This document shows, in pieces, positions 1-7,935 of a stretch of DNA of 15,326 nt; positions within the stretch are counted from its first letter, which is position 1; each line of letters opens with the position of its first letter. The stretch comes from Chromera velia (lineage: Eukaryota > Sar > Chromeraceae), in assembly GCA_018398765.1 (NCBI GenBank), contig JAHBMJ010002853.1, positions 1 through 15,326 on the forward strand. Reading direction: 5' to 3'. Position numbers and translations under genes: made by a program. The notes under the pieces were generated by a model. The model did not search any database. It was not told the origin of the DNA and saw only the letters and a list, made by a program, of their open reading frames with translations.

Positions 1-457
1 CCCGCCCCCTACCCTGAAGCTCATCATAGTCCTCACAGTCCTTACCGTCACACTCCGAATCCCTCCACCGCCTCAGCCGCAGCCCACCCTACTACCCAAT
101 GCGGGAGCTTGGGGCCCTCTCGGAGGCGAGGAAGGCCTTAACACAGCAACTCACATCGCCAACAGAAATATACCACAACCTGGAGATCACACGGCTCCCC
201 CCGCCCCTCCGTCCATGCCCCCGCCGCCGACCCCGCCCGCCCCCTACCCTGAAGCTCATCATAGTCCTTACAGTCCTTACCGTCACACTCTGAATCCCTC
301 CACCGCCTCAGCCGCAGCCCACCCTACTACCCAATGCGGGAGCTTGGGGCCCTCTCGGAGGCGAGGAAGGCCTCAACACAGCAGCTCACATCGCCAACGG
401 AAATATACCACAACCTGGAGACCACACGGCTCCCCCCGCCCCTCCGTCCATGCCCCC
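1..457 (+). repeat. Two tandem 235-bp monomers at the 5' end of a retrotransposon
   Basis: The sequence from base 1 recurs from base 236 with only scattered substitutions (for example C to T at 54 versus 289). Similarity ends just after the shared ATG at 215 and 450. The copy boundary is seen directly. The array starts before the window, so the true copy number is unknown. The second monomer runs straight into the ORF1 start, so the ATG of ORF1 lies in the last monomer. Tandem 5' monomers acting as promoters are known in some non-LTR elements such as mouse L1; that role here is inference. The monomers are C-rich and Pro-coding in more than one frame, so part of the monomer may also be coding. 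Confidence 0.85.
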
Positions 458-899
458 CTCCGCAGACGAAGAGATGGCAGACGCAAGCGCGGATGTGCAG
501 CCGCAGCCGCTCCCCGTGTCCAGACCCCCTTCTTCCGCGCCGCCGCCAGCACCGCCACAGGGGGGCGCTCAGCAGGCTATGGGGACAGGGGGGACACGGG
601 CAGGCCCAGTGCAGGGAGGGAGCATCCCAGCGGGGTGTACGACACTCGACATGCTCTTCCCGGACGCGCACACCGCCGAGGAGGAAGGAGAGATGACTGA
701 TGGAGAAAGATCCCCCCAAGAGCGCCCACAGGAGCTACCCCCTAGCGTCAGGCTCGTAAACATGGAATGGCAGAGGATGGAAGAGCGCCTGAAACAGCCA
801 GAGGAAGGCCCCCCAACAGAAGCATCGAAACGAAAGCGTCATGAGAATACCAATCGCTGGGATAACCCCATCCTGGCAGCCACAGAAGGGGAAGTGTAG
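450..899 (+). CDS. Retrotransposon ORF1, N-terminal part (Pro-rich then acidic)
   Basis: The frame starts at an ATG at 450. It is already open from 294, just after a TGA at 291-293, so the true start could lie upstream. The product begins with a Pro/Ala/Gln-rich segment, followed by an acidic stretch around residues 75-95 and a basic KRKR patch near residue 128. It ends at a TAG (897-899). The same frame stays open for another 423 bases, so the TAG looks like an interruption of a longer ORF1. There is no recognised fold and no CCHC gag knuckle. An RNA-binding, nucleoprotein-type role is inferred from position and from the RGG-rich continuation. Moderate confidence that this is coding; function is a guess. 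Confidence 0.55.
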   Translation: MPPSADEEMADASADVQPQPLPVSRPPSSAPPPAPPQGGAQQAMGTGGTRAGPVQGGSIPAGCTTLDMLFPDAHTAEEEGEMTDGERSPQERPQELPPSVRLVNMEWQRMEERLKQPEEGPPTEASKRKRHENTNRWDNPILAATEGEV

Positions 900-1325
900 T
901 CAGGGAGAAGTGGGAAAAGAGGTCGGGGAGGTGGCAGAAACGGCCGGGGAGGGACAGGCAGAGGAGGGGGCAGAGGAGGAGCCCGTAACCACAGAGACAC
1001 AGCAGGAGAGAAAGAGGACAAGGATGCAGCGCGCAACCGAGGGCTCCTAGCAGCTGCATCATCATCCTCATTCCCAGCAGCAGCAGCAGCAGTAGCAACA
1101 AACTCTGAGGCCGCGGGAAAGGGAAGCCTGCCTCCTAACGGACTGGGCCCGGTGGCTAGGGCCATGACCGAAGCAGAACGGCGTGCAGAACAGGCCACAC
1201 GAATACAAGGGCAAGCAGCAGCATCAAACGCCACTGCGGCAAGAAGTTACCGATTTGGAGAGAGAAGGGGGAGAATCGGTCAGCGAGGGAGGGGACAGCT
1301 CAGACACCGACTCGGTCACCTCTAG
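900..1325 (+). pseudogene. Retrotransposon ORF1, RGG-rich C-terminal part after an in-frame TAG
   Basis: This continues the reading frame of the preceding ORF1 segment. It begins with a run of Arg-Gly-Gly repeats (about 900-1000), passes through a charged stretch and a short Ala run (about 1056-1098), and ends at TAG 1323-1325. RGG boxes typically bind RNA, which suits the ORF1 protein of a retrotransposon. The alternative frame over 900-1050 is acidic and ends in TAG at 1048-1050; it is less convincing because it does not continue ORF1. From 1168 to 1325 this frame overlaps the start of the ORF2 frame, which lies one base further on. Confidence 0.5.
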
Positions 1326-1587
1326 CCGACTGGGCCAGGACGACGGAGGGGGTTCTGACGTAGGGGACCTATACGATATTTTGAATCGCGAAGAAGCAAG
1401 AGCCATCAGAGCGGAAGCAAACGCGGCAGACGCTGAGGCAGCGGAGATGGAAGAGGGCGAGGGAGATGCAGGGGACGGGGCAGATGGAGGGCAAGAGGGC
1501 TCAGGGAGGAAAGTGAAAGGGGGCCCTACCATCGAGCAGTGGGAGGAAAGGTGGAAATTCTGGGATGAAATCGACATTGAGCAGTAA
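1168..1587 (+). CDS. Retrotransposon ORF2, acidic leader upstream of the reverse transcriptase
   Basis: This frame is open from just after TGA 1165-1167 to TAA 1585-1587 and is the same frame as the reverse transcriptase that follows. Its product is rich in Glu, Asp, Ser, Gly and Ala, with an Ala/Glu-rich, probably helical stretch near 1390-1455. The first ATG in frame is at 1447, well inside the protein-like part, so conventional initiation at its beginning is not obvious. It may be translated as a fusion with ORF1 by a frame change in the 1168-1322 overlap, or an indel may have split one ancestral frame. The TAA separates it from the RT segment by one codon only. No known domain is recognised. 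Confidence 0.5.
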   Translation, partial: PKQNGVQNRPHEYKGKQQHQTPLRQEVTDLEREGGESVSEGGDSSDTDSVTSSRLGQDDGGGSDVGDLYDILNREEARAIRAEANAADAEAAEMEEGEGDAGDGADGGQEGSGRKVKGGPTIEQWEERWKFWDEIDIEQ

Positions 1588-3774
1588 GCCCCAGATGATT
1601 TGGACATCTCTACAGACAAGCGCCCAGCAGGGGCTCTCCGCCCCGCGCTGATTGCAATTTTAGAAGAGCTGGGAGTCCGCACCCAGAGCCGAGACTTAGC
1701 CATTGCACAGCGAGCATGGAAGTGTGTAGCATACTTTCCGTCCATTTTCTTGCGAACCGACAGAAGGGGGGGAGACGCTGCTCTGGCGGCAAGGAGGCAG
1801 AGAATCACAACATTCTGGAAAGGGGACTTTGCAGAACTCATTAAGGAATTGAGGGAAGATATTGTAAGGCTCCGCGAGCGCAGAACAGGGAGGAGGGGGA
1901 AGGGAGGCCCGAGAAAGACAAAAGGGGAGAAGCAGGAAGAGTCGTGCAGGCACGTAAAGAGCCTCATCGCTGACGGGGCCCTCTCAAAAGCAGCATCAAG
2001 ATTAGAGTCTTTTGGGGTGGCGAAAGCGACTGTAGGGACGTTCCAGAAGCTGAGAGCGCTGAACCCCCCACGCACAGCCCCCTACACGACACGTGCCTTA
2101 GAAGAAGCCACTACCCCCCTAGCAGTCACCGCCGACTCGTTGCTCCAAGCCGCCCGATCCGCCCCCCGTGGGTCTGCACAGGGACTCACAGGCTGGAGGT
2201 ACGAGCACATTCGTTTCTTCCTTCCAGGAGACGGGTCCGGATATTCGAGCCCACTCATCGCCATCGCCCATCAAGTAGCGGAAGGGAACGCCCCTCTGGC
2301 GCTCCTGCAACTCCTTGCAGGAGGGCGAAGCTTTGCGTTGAACAAGGATGCAAAGGAGACCAAGATCCGACCTATCGTGGTGGGTGACGTTCTTCGGAGG
2401 TGGGTGACAAAGGCAATTTTGATTCAGTACGGGGGCAGGTTTGAAAAACATTTAGGGTCGTTGCAGTTTGCAGTAAAGACAAGCGCCGGAACAAACAAAC
2501 TCTTTCGTACAGTACAGACATGTTTGCAGTCATTTCCTTCCCCGGTTCTCTTACAGCTTGATTCACAAAACGCATTCAACACATGTGACAGACAGGCAGC
2601 GATGGATGAGCTTCACAAACATTTCCCTGAGCTGTACTCCTTTTTCTCCCTTTGGTATGGGGCACCTGCAACTCTTTTCTTTCGTGATAAGGGGGGGCGG
2701 TTACGAAAGATCCAATGTGAAGAAGGGGTGCAGCAAGGCGATGTGGCAGGCTCCCTGCTATTCTGTCTGGGACTGAAACCTGTCCTAGACCAGTTGCAGA
2801 GACGATTGCAAACGAGACACGGGGGGAGGGGGTGTTTTATCGGAGCGTACATGGATGACATCTCTATGGTGTTTCCGGGCCTGCATCCCTCAGCTCTGAT
2901 GGATGCCTGGCAGGATTGCAGCGAGCTGCTAAAAAGGTACGGTTTGACTCTGAATCTGGGGAAGGGGAAGAGCGCGGCGCATTCTCCTTCGTGGCTGGGT
3001 TTACAGGACTGCCCCCTACAGCATCCAGCAGGGCTAGAGATCAACACAGCAGGGTACAAGCTCATGGGGGCAGCGGGGGGTAACGACTCCTTTGTGGGAG
3101 GGCTTTTTAAAGAGAAAGTCACAGAAGCAGTGAGGTTGGGAAAGAGAGTAGAAGCGTATGGAGACCTCCAAGGTGCTTTCCTCCTTTTCAGATACTGTGT
3201 TTTTCCCAAACTCATGTATCTGGCAAGAGTTATGGGGGAACGCATTTCGATGGACGAGTGGGGTAGAGTTGACAGAGAGATGGGGGAGCTGTTTCTCCGG
3301 ACCATGCATTTAACAGCAGCAGAATGGACAACAGTCCACCCCCAAGCCCACCTCCCTCTCTCACATGGAGGCCTCGGCATCCCTAACTTCCAACGAACAG
3401 CCCTGGCTGCGGTGGTCGGCTGCTGTGCACAGACAATCGGAGCTGTGCACACTAGACTCGGGGAGCAGAGATTCCACTCTTTCCAGCTAGCGGAGCTCCG
3501 ACAGCTCTCATGGGTAAGCGTGTGTGAGCAGGCATTCAGGCACGCGCGCGAAAGAGTGAAGGAGGCGAAACTTTCCCACAAACACCTCTTATCCCCCCGA
3601 GCTACCGATTGGGAAGGCCAGATAGAGAAGTGGTTAAAGGAAGAGGGAAAGCAGCAGCAGCATGAGATGACACAAGCTTTACACAGGTATGGCAGCGATT
3701 TGCTCCTCCAGCAGCAGTCAGAAACAGGAAGGGCGAGACTAAGGTCTTGTGCAGGGGGACCGGCATCTGCATAG
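1588..3774 (+). CDS. Non-LTR retrotransposon reverse transcriptase (ORF2 core)
   Basis: RNA-directed DNA polymerase of the retrotransposon, which would copy element RNA at a nicked target. A continuous frame of about 728 codons follows TAA 1585-1587, with no ATG near its beginning. Visible RT motifs in order are GLTGWRYEHIR (2182-2214), RPIVVGDVLRRW (2368-2403), motif A with LQLDSQNAFNT (catalytic Asp at 2560-2562), motif B with GVQQGD (2725-2742), and motif C YMDD (2848-2859). The thumb region follows, with a conserved-looking HGGLGIPNF segment near 3365-3391. All three catalytic aspartates are present, so the active site itself is intact. The frame ends at TAG 3772-3774 within an Arg/Leu/Ser/Cys/Gly motif that, as I recall, normally continues through a Trp in relatives. 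The same frame resumes beyond it. This is the best supported gene of the element. Confidence 0.93.
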   Translation, partial: APDDLDISTDKRPAGALRPALIAILEELGVRTQSRDLAIAQRAWKCVAYFPSIFLRTDRRGGDAALAARRQRITTFWKGDFAELIKELREDIVRLRERRTGRRGKGGPRKTKGEKQEESCRHVKSLIADGALSKAASRLESFGVAKATVGTFQKLRALNPPRTAPYTTRALEEATTPLAVTADSLLQAARSAPRGSAQGLTGWRYEHIRFFLPGDGSGYSSPLIAIAHQVAEGNAPLALLQLLAGGRSFALNKDAKETKIRPIVVGDVLRRWVTKAILIQYGGRFEKHLGSLQFAVKTSAGTNKLFRTVQTCLQSFPSPVLLQLDSQNAFNTCDRQAAMDELHKHFPELYSFFSLWYGAPATLFFRDKGGRLRKIQCEEGVQQGDVAGSLLFCLGLKPVLDQLQRRLQTRHGGRGCFIGAYMDDISMVFPGLHPSALMDAWQDCSELLKRYGLTLNLGKGKSAAHSPSWLGLQDCPLQHPAGLEINTAGYKLMGAAGGNDSFVGGLFKEKVTEAVRLGKRVEAYGDLQGAFLLFRYCVFPKLMYLARVMGERISMDEWGRVDREMGELFLRTMHLTAAEWTTVHPQAHLPLSHGGLGIPNFQRTALAAVVGCCAQTIGAVHTRLGEQRFHSFQLAELRQLSWVSVCEQAFRHARERVKEAKLSHKHLLSPRATDWEGQIEKWLKEEGKQQQHEMTQALHRYGSDLLLQQQSETGRARLRSCAGGPASA

Positions 3775-4596
3775 CTGACAGCTATGCCCTCATCTCACTG
3801 GACGACCATCGCCCCAACTTTGTTTTTTGTTGCACTCCGCCTCCGATTGGGTCTGAACCTGCCAGAAATTTAAAGAAACCCCATCTGTGCGTGCGGCCTC
3901 CCGCTTGACCTAGCGGGGCACCACGCACAGAGATGTGCAACAGGGGGGGGGATCTGGTGGAGGCACGAACAGGTTAAAGACGCATTCTGCAATATTTTGT
4001 CAGGGGTGCGCCATACCTACGTGTCACGAGAGCGTACGTTTGCACAGCTAGGCCTTTCTACCCCAACCAGGCTGGTGGAGGAAGGCCAAAAGAGACCAGA
4101 CCTCTTATTGGGGATGCCTTCGGGAGAGAGCTACCTCGGAGACGTTTCTGTCACCCATCCAATGTCTGTAGAGGCCGCCCGCCTGCGTCGAATGTCCAAT
4201 TATGCAGGGGCAGCAGCCAGAGACATGGAAATGGTGAAGGACAGAAAGTATAAAACCATCTGCAAAGAGATGGGGCTCGAATTTGTTCCTTTAGTTTTTG
4301 AAACTTATGGGAGACCGGGGAAAAAGACAGTGGAGTTTTTGTCAGCGGTGGTAAATCATGCAGCAAGCAGAGTGAGGGGAGGGGAAGACTTTGCAGCAGT
4401 GCAGGGCCGTATCATGCAGCAGTACTTCAAAATTCTTTCCTGCACTTTGCAGAGATTTGTTGCAGCAAACGTTCTCTCCTCTATTCACTCGAGGAGGGGA
4501 CGGAGGGGCCCGTTCCAGGCGGAACCCCTCTTAGCTCGCGACATGGCCGCGTTCTCTGTTCCCGGGCAGGGGGCAGGGGGCGCCAGTGGGGAGTGA
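3775..4596 (+). pseudogene. Retrotransposon ORF2 C-terminus: zinc knuckle and REL (PD-(D/E)XK-like) endonuclease
   Basis: This is the same frame as the reverse transcriptase, separated by TAG 3772 and interrupted again by TAA 3871-3873. It is open from 3874 to TGA 4594-4596. A knuckle C-x-C-x8-H-H-x3-C lies at 3886-3936. The endonuclease core shows R-P-D at 4093-4101, a second acidic residue in GDVSVTHP (Asp 4141-4143), then DRKYK near 4240 and LEFVPLVFETYG near 4279-4314. This matches the R/K-P-D, D/E and K..K-Y pattern of REL endonucleases, which nick target DNA to start target-primed reverse transcription. The stretch 3775-3870 still reads as protein-like sequence, supporting point nonsense mutations rather than a true domain boundary. 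The endonuclease residues look intact. Confidence 0.75.
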
Positions 4597-5730
4597 AGGA
4601 AGGAGTGAAATAAAGAAGGAGTAAGAAGGAAATAAAATGAAGTCATCGGGTGGGGAGAGGCCAGCGGTTGCAGAGAAAGAAAAGTTTAAAGAAAAGACAG
4701 ATGAAGGTACGACAGTTGAGTCCGGCGTAGTCAAAGGTGGAGAAAAGCGGTGAAGACATTGCGCTCGAGGGCATAAATAGAAGAAATACTAGTCAAAGAC
4801 GCGATAGCAAGGCAGGTTGTTACAAAATCAACCCGACTGGATAGACTCTAAGCAAACAGGTCTAGGCACGACTCCCAATGCCGAGCAGTCTACGGCCGGT
4901 ATGCTGGGACGTGCTATGCATCCCCGAACCGTCAGAAAAGATGTTCTGCAAATTTATATTAAAAACGTACAAGCCGATCGCGCGGTACAAAATGGTAAAC
5001 TTCCGACTTTACGCTTTCCAGGAGCCGCTTTGCTGGCTGGTAATAACGCTATTTGTATAGTCACAGCCGGGGTGATGCGCATGCACTTCTAAAATGGCTC
5101 TGTGCGAATCCTGCGCGCCTTCCCGCAAAGCGAAAAAATCTTCGTCTATGTGCGCGGGCTGGAAATTCTTACACGTGCCTACGTCTTTACGGGGCCATGC
5201 AATGAGACAAGTGCACCGATGCACGGAGTTTTGAGGCATTGAGAAAGATGACACTGTCAGGCACACACAAAGCACTTTAGTTGTCTTCTCTTATTCAGTT
5301 TTCTTATAACTGACACCCAGCCGACTCACAATAGTCCAGCCCTACAGCTCTTTGCATTGTTTGTTCTGCTTTGAACTCTGAACGATACCGAAGCTTCGAT
5401 GGAAACGCACAGGACTGCTTTGGTCTAGACTGCGTGGCAGAGAACACAGAGGCAACGGGTTGGCAAAGCAGTGTCATAAAGCAGCTGTGGCACAAAGATT
5501 TACCGCAGAAAGCCTCGCAGAAGGCATGAGAAAGGGGGGGTGTTGGGTGTGCACACCACTGGCCGAGTCGGTGGGGGGGGGCAGAGACCCACTCCGCCGC
5601 AGAGTTGCTCGATGAGCCTCCCTTGGTGATTAACACATAAGCCGTTTCCTTCATGTACCAAGACCCTCTTCCCTGCTTATCTCGTCATGTCTGTGCGCAG
5701 TCATGTCATCAGTCATGGAAGCGAAGCGCT
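4597..5730. other. No recognisable gene; retrotransposon 3' UTR and spacer
   Basis: The first 50 or so bases are purine-rich, with two AATAAA words (4609-4614, 4631-4636) that could end the element's transcript. Beyond that I see only short open frames without recognisable motifs: 4817-5092 plus, 5094-5234 plus, and 5304-5654 minus (116 residues, Cys/Ser-rich). None has a supporting splice site, repeat or domain. Short G-runs occur near 5534 and 5572. Confidence 0.5.
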
Positions 5731-6107
5731 TCAATGAATGGAGACGGAGTGGCTGAATCGAAGGAAACGGGCTGGCTGAACGAACGCAGATGGAGTGCCC
5801 GAATGGAAGAACACGGAGTGCCTGAATGGAAGAAGACGGAGTGCTTGACTGAATGGAAGATAATGAAAGCAAATGAAGTGGCTAAATGAACGCAGGCGGA
5901 GTGGTTGGACGGTAAGAGACGGAGAGGCCAAACAAACGCTAGTGGAATAGCTGAATGATGCTGAATGCAAGAAGATGGAAAACTGAATGAAAGGAGTTGG
6001 AGTGGCCAAACGAACGCGGTGGAGTGCTTGAATGAAGGGAGACGAAGTGGCTGAATGCAATTTGGCTGAATGCAATTCAATGGAAGGAGACGCGAAGTGG
6101 CTGAATG
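5731..6107 (+). repeat. Degenerate tandem array, unit about 23 bp
   Basis: About fifteen imperfect units resemble TGAATGGAAGGAGACGGAGTG plus two bases. The recurring words are GAATG, GGAGACGG and GAGTGGC. Units vary from roughly 20 to 35 bp and several contain insertions. Open frames across the array (plus and minus) come from the repeat and are not convincing genes. It directly abuts the 60-bp minisatellite. Confidence 0.75.
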
Positions 6108-6900
6108 GCTTCATCTTACCGGCTTCAATGCCATCTTGCTTCAATGCCCGTCTCCTTCCGACTTAGTTGGCTTCTTCTCGACTGCCGGCTTCATCTTGCT
6201 TCAATGCCCGTCTCTTTCCGACTTAGTTGGCTTCTTCTCGACTGCCGGCTTCATCTTGCTTCAATGCCCGTCTCCTTCCGACTTAGTTGACTTCTTCTCA
6301 ACTGCCGGCTTCATCTTACTTCAATGCCCGTCTCCTTCCGACTTAGTTGGCTTCTTCTCGACTGCCGGCTTCATCTTGCTTCAATGCCTATCTCTTTCCG
6401 ACTTAGTTGGCTTCTTCTCGACTGCCGGCTTTATCTTGCTTCAATGCCCGTCTCCTTCCGACTTAGTTCGCTTCTTTTCGGCTGCCGGCTTCATCTTGCT
6501 TCAATGCCCATCTCCTTCCGACTTAGTTGGCTTCTTTTCGGCTGCACGACTTCATCTTGCTTGCCTGTCTCCTTCCGACTTAGTTAGCGCCTTTTCGGCT
6601 GCACGACTTCATCTTGCTTGCCGTCTCCTTCCGACTTAGTAGGCTTCTTCTCGACTGCCGGCTTCATCTTGCTTCAATGCCCGTCTCCTTCCGACTTAGT
6701 TGGCTTCTTTTCGGCTGCACGACTTCATCTTGCTTGCCTGTCTCCTTCCGACTTAGTTAGCGCCTTTTTGGCTGCACGACTTCATCTTACTTGCCGTCTC
6801 CTTCCGACTTAGTAGGCTTCTTTTCGGTGGCTGCACATCTTCATCTTGGTTGCCCGTCTCCTTCCGACTTAGTTGGCTTCTTCTTGCCTACACGTCTTCA
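6108..6900 (+). repeat. Minisatellite, 60-bp unit (13-14 copies) with shorter variants
   Basis: From 6121 to 6540 the period is exactly 60 bp. The unit contains CGTCTCCTTCCGACTTAGTT, preceded by TTCATCTTGCTTCAATGCC and followed by GGCTTCTTCTCGACTGCC. From 6541 units of about 56-57 bp beginning GCTGCACGACTTCATC alternate with 60-bp units, giving a 173-bp higher-order period (6541 versus 6714). Because 60 is divisible by three, several frames stay open, including an ATG frame at 6070-6639 that would encode a hydrophobic 20-residue repeat. The later units of 56-57 bp break that frame, so I treat the array as non-coding. Confidence 0.92.
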
Positions 6901-7153
6901 TCTCGCTTGCTTCCTTCTTTCTTCTCTCTTCCTGTCACAGTGTTCTTCCTTTCCGGTCCGGTTTCCTTCCGTCCTTTCGCTTTTTGCCTTTGGATGACAG
7001 TTTTTTTGCTTGCTTTCCCACTCTGTTTATATTATATATTAATCCGCTGTTTCGCTATGACTGTGTATCAGTCGTTTTCATCGGTTAGGATTTTATGCGT
7101 GTTGCTCTCCGTCCAATCCTTCTGCGGCCTGCACCTGATTTTCTGGTGATCGT
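6901..7153. other. No gene seen; pyrimidine-rich unique spacer
   Basis: T/C-rich sequence between the minisatellite and the polypurine tract. It contains a TTTCCGGTCCGG word (6949-6960) that recurs at 7540-7551. No splice-supported or motif-bearing frame is visible. Confidence 0.5.
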
Positions 7154-7242
7154 GGAGGGAGGGAGGGAGGGAGGGAGGGAGAGAGAAAGAGAGAGGGAGA
7201 GGGAGAGAGAGAGGGAGAGAGAGAGGGAGAGAGAGAGGGAGA

Positions 7243-7331
<89 letters not shown>

Positions 7332-7369
7332 AGAGCGAGAGTCAGTGAGTGAAAGGAGAGAGAGAGAGC
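7154..7369 (+). repeat. Polypurine microsatellite, (GGGA)n then (GA)n/(GGGAGA)n
   Basis: Bases 7154-7290 are purine without a break. A single C at 7291 interrupts, followed by more GA repeats up to about 7369. It starts as GGGA repeats and continues as GA and GGGAGA mixtures. The open frames of Arg-Glu or Leu-Ser repeats on the two strands are by-products. Confidence 0.95.
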
Positions 7370-7560
7370 ATGCGCTTCTTTTTCTCCTCTTGTGTGTCGT
7401 GAGTGGTCAGAAAGACGGGGAAGCATTACAGAGAGAGCTAGCACAAGGTCCTGGCCTGGTAATGCCTAGTAGCTGAAAAGGGTTCTGTATGTTCATGATG
7501 TTCTTGTCATTGCTTCCGAATCCGTTTTTCAATTTTTTTTTTTCCGGTCCGGGCGTGACA

Positions 7561-7935
7561 GTCCTTCCTTTCCTTTGCCCCTTTCCTTCTTTCTTCCTCC
7601 TTTCCTCATCTTTCCTCCCTTCGTCTTCGTTCCTTTGTTCTTCTTTCCTTCCTTCTTTCCTTCCTTCCTTCCTTCGTTCTTCCTTCCTTCCTTCCTTCCT
7701 TCCTTCCTTCGTTCTTCCTTCCTTCCTTCCTTCGTTCTTTCCTTCCTTCCTTCGTTCTTCCTTCCTTCTTTCCTTCGTTCCTTCCTTCCTTCCTTTGTTC
7801 TTCCTTCCTTCCTTCCTTCGTTCTTTCCTTCCTTCGTTCCTTCCTTCCTTCGTTCCTTCCTTCTTTCCTTCCTTCTTTCCTTCCTTCGTTTCTTTCTTTC
7901 TTTTCTTTCTTTCTTTCTTGCTTCGATCCTTTTTT
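7561..7935 (+). repeat. Polypyrimidine microsatellite, (TTCC)n with TTCG and TTCT interruptions
   Basis: About 375 bp almost entirely of T and C with single G bases recurring in CCTTCCTTCGTTCTTCC. The interruptions recur at semi-regular intervals, giving nested repeats. Long open frames on both strands here (Ser/Phe/Pro-rich on plus, Lys/Arg/Glu-rich on minus) reflect the repeat. Confidence 0.95.

Larger units (their letters stand above)
1..4640 (+). mobile_element. Degenerate non-LTR retrotransposon, REL-endonuclease type
   Basis: The order is 5' tandem monomers, ORF1, then ORF2 with reverse transcriptase, a C-x-C...HH...C knuckle and a restriction-like endonuclease domain. This is the RT-knuckle-REL order known from R2-like (RLE) non-LTR elements. 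There are no LTRs and no integrase. The 5' limit lies outside the window. The 3' limit is uncertain: after the ORF2 stop at 4596 come AATAAA words at 4609-4614 and 4631-4636, but no clear poly(A) tail or target-site duplication. In-frame stops at 897, 1585, 3772 and 3871 suggest a decayed copy. Which REL clade it belongs to cannot be decided by eye. Confidence 0.85.

Noticed and set aside
215-700. 161-codon Pro/Arg-rich frame crossing the two monomers
   Set aside because: Frame created by the 235-bp tandem duplication; the ORF1 frame at 450 is better supported.
841-1050. Acidic plus frame overlapping the RGG part of ORF1
   Set aside because: It does not continue the ORF1 frame and ends in a stop; the RGG frame links open sequence on both sides.
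1224-2075. 283-codon minus-strand frame
   Set aside because: Antisense to the ORF2 leader and RT start; Ser/Pro-rich composition arises from the complementary acidic and basic codons.
2613-3581. 322-codon minus-strand frame opposite the reverse transcriptase
   Set aside because: It is a shadow of the RT coding strand, which has clear catalytic motifs.
5094-5234. 46-residue ATG frame with Cys and Lys
   Set aside because: Short, isolated and without motif; expected by chance in this length of spacer.
5304-5654. 116-codon minus-strand frame with several Cys
   Set aside because: ATG start but no recognisable motif, splice support or neighbouring coding sequence.
6070-6639. ATG-initiated frame with a hydrophobic 20-residue repeat across the minisatellite
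   Set aside because: The unit length of 60 bp keeps several frames open, later 56-57-bp units break it, and there is no splice or family support.
6108-6900. CRISPR array
   Set aside because: Units are contiguous 56-60-bp repeats without unique spacers, in eukaryotic context.
7095-7444. Long Arg-Glu or Leu-Ser repeat frames on either strand of the GA tract
   Set aside because: Pure consequence of the dinucleotide repeat.
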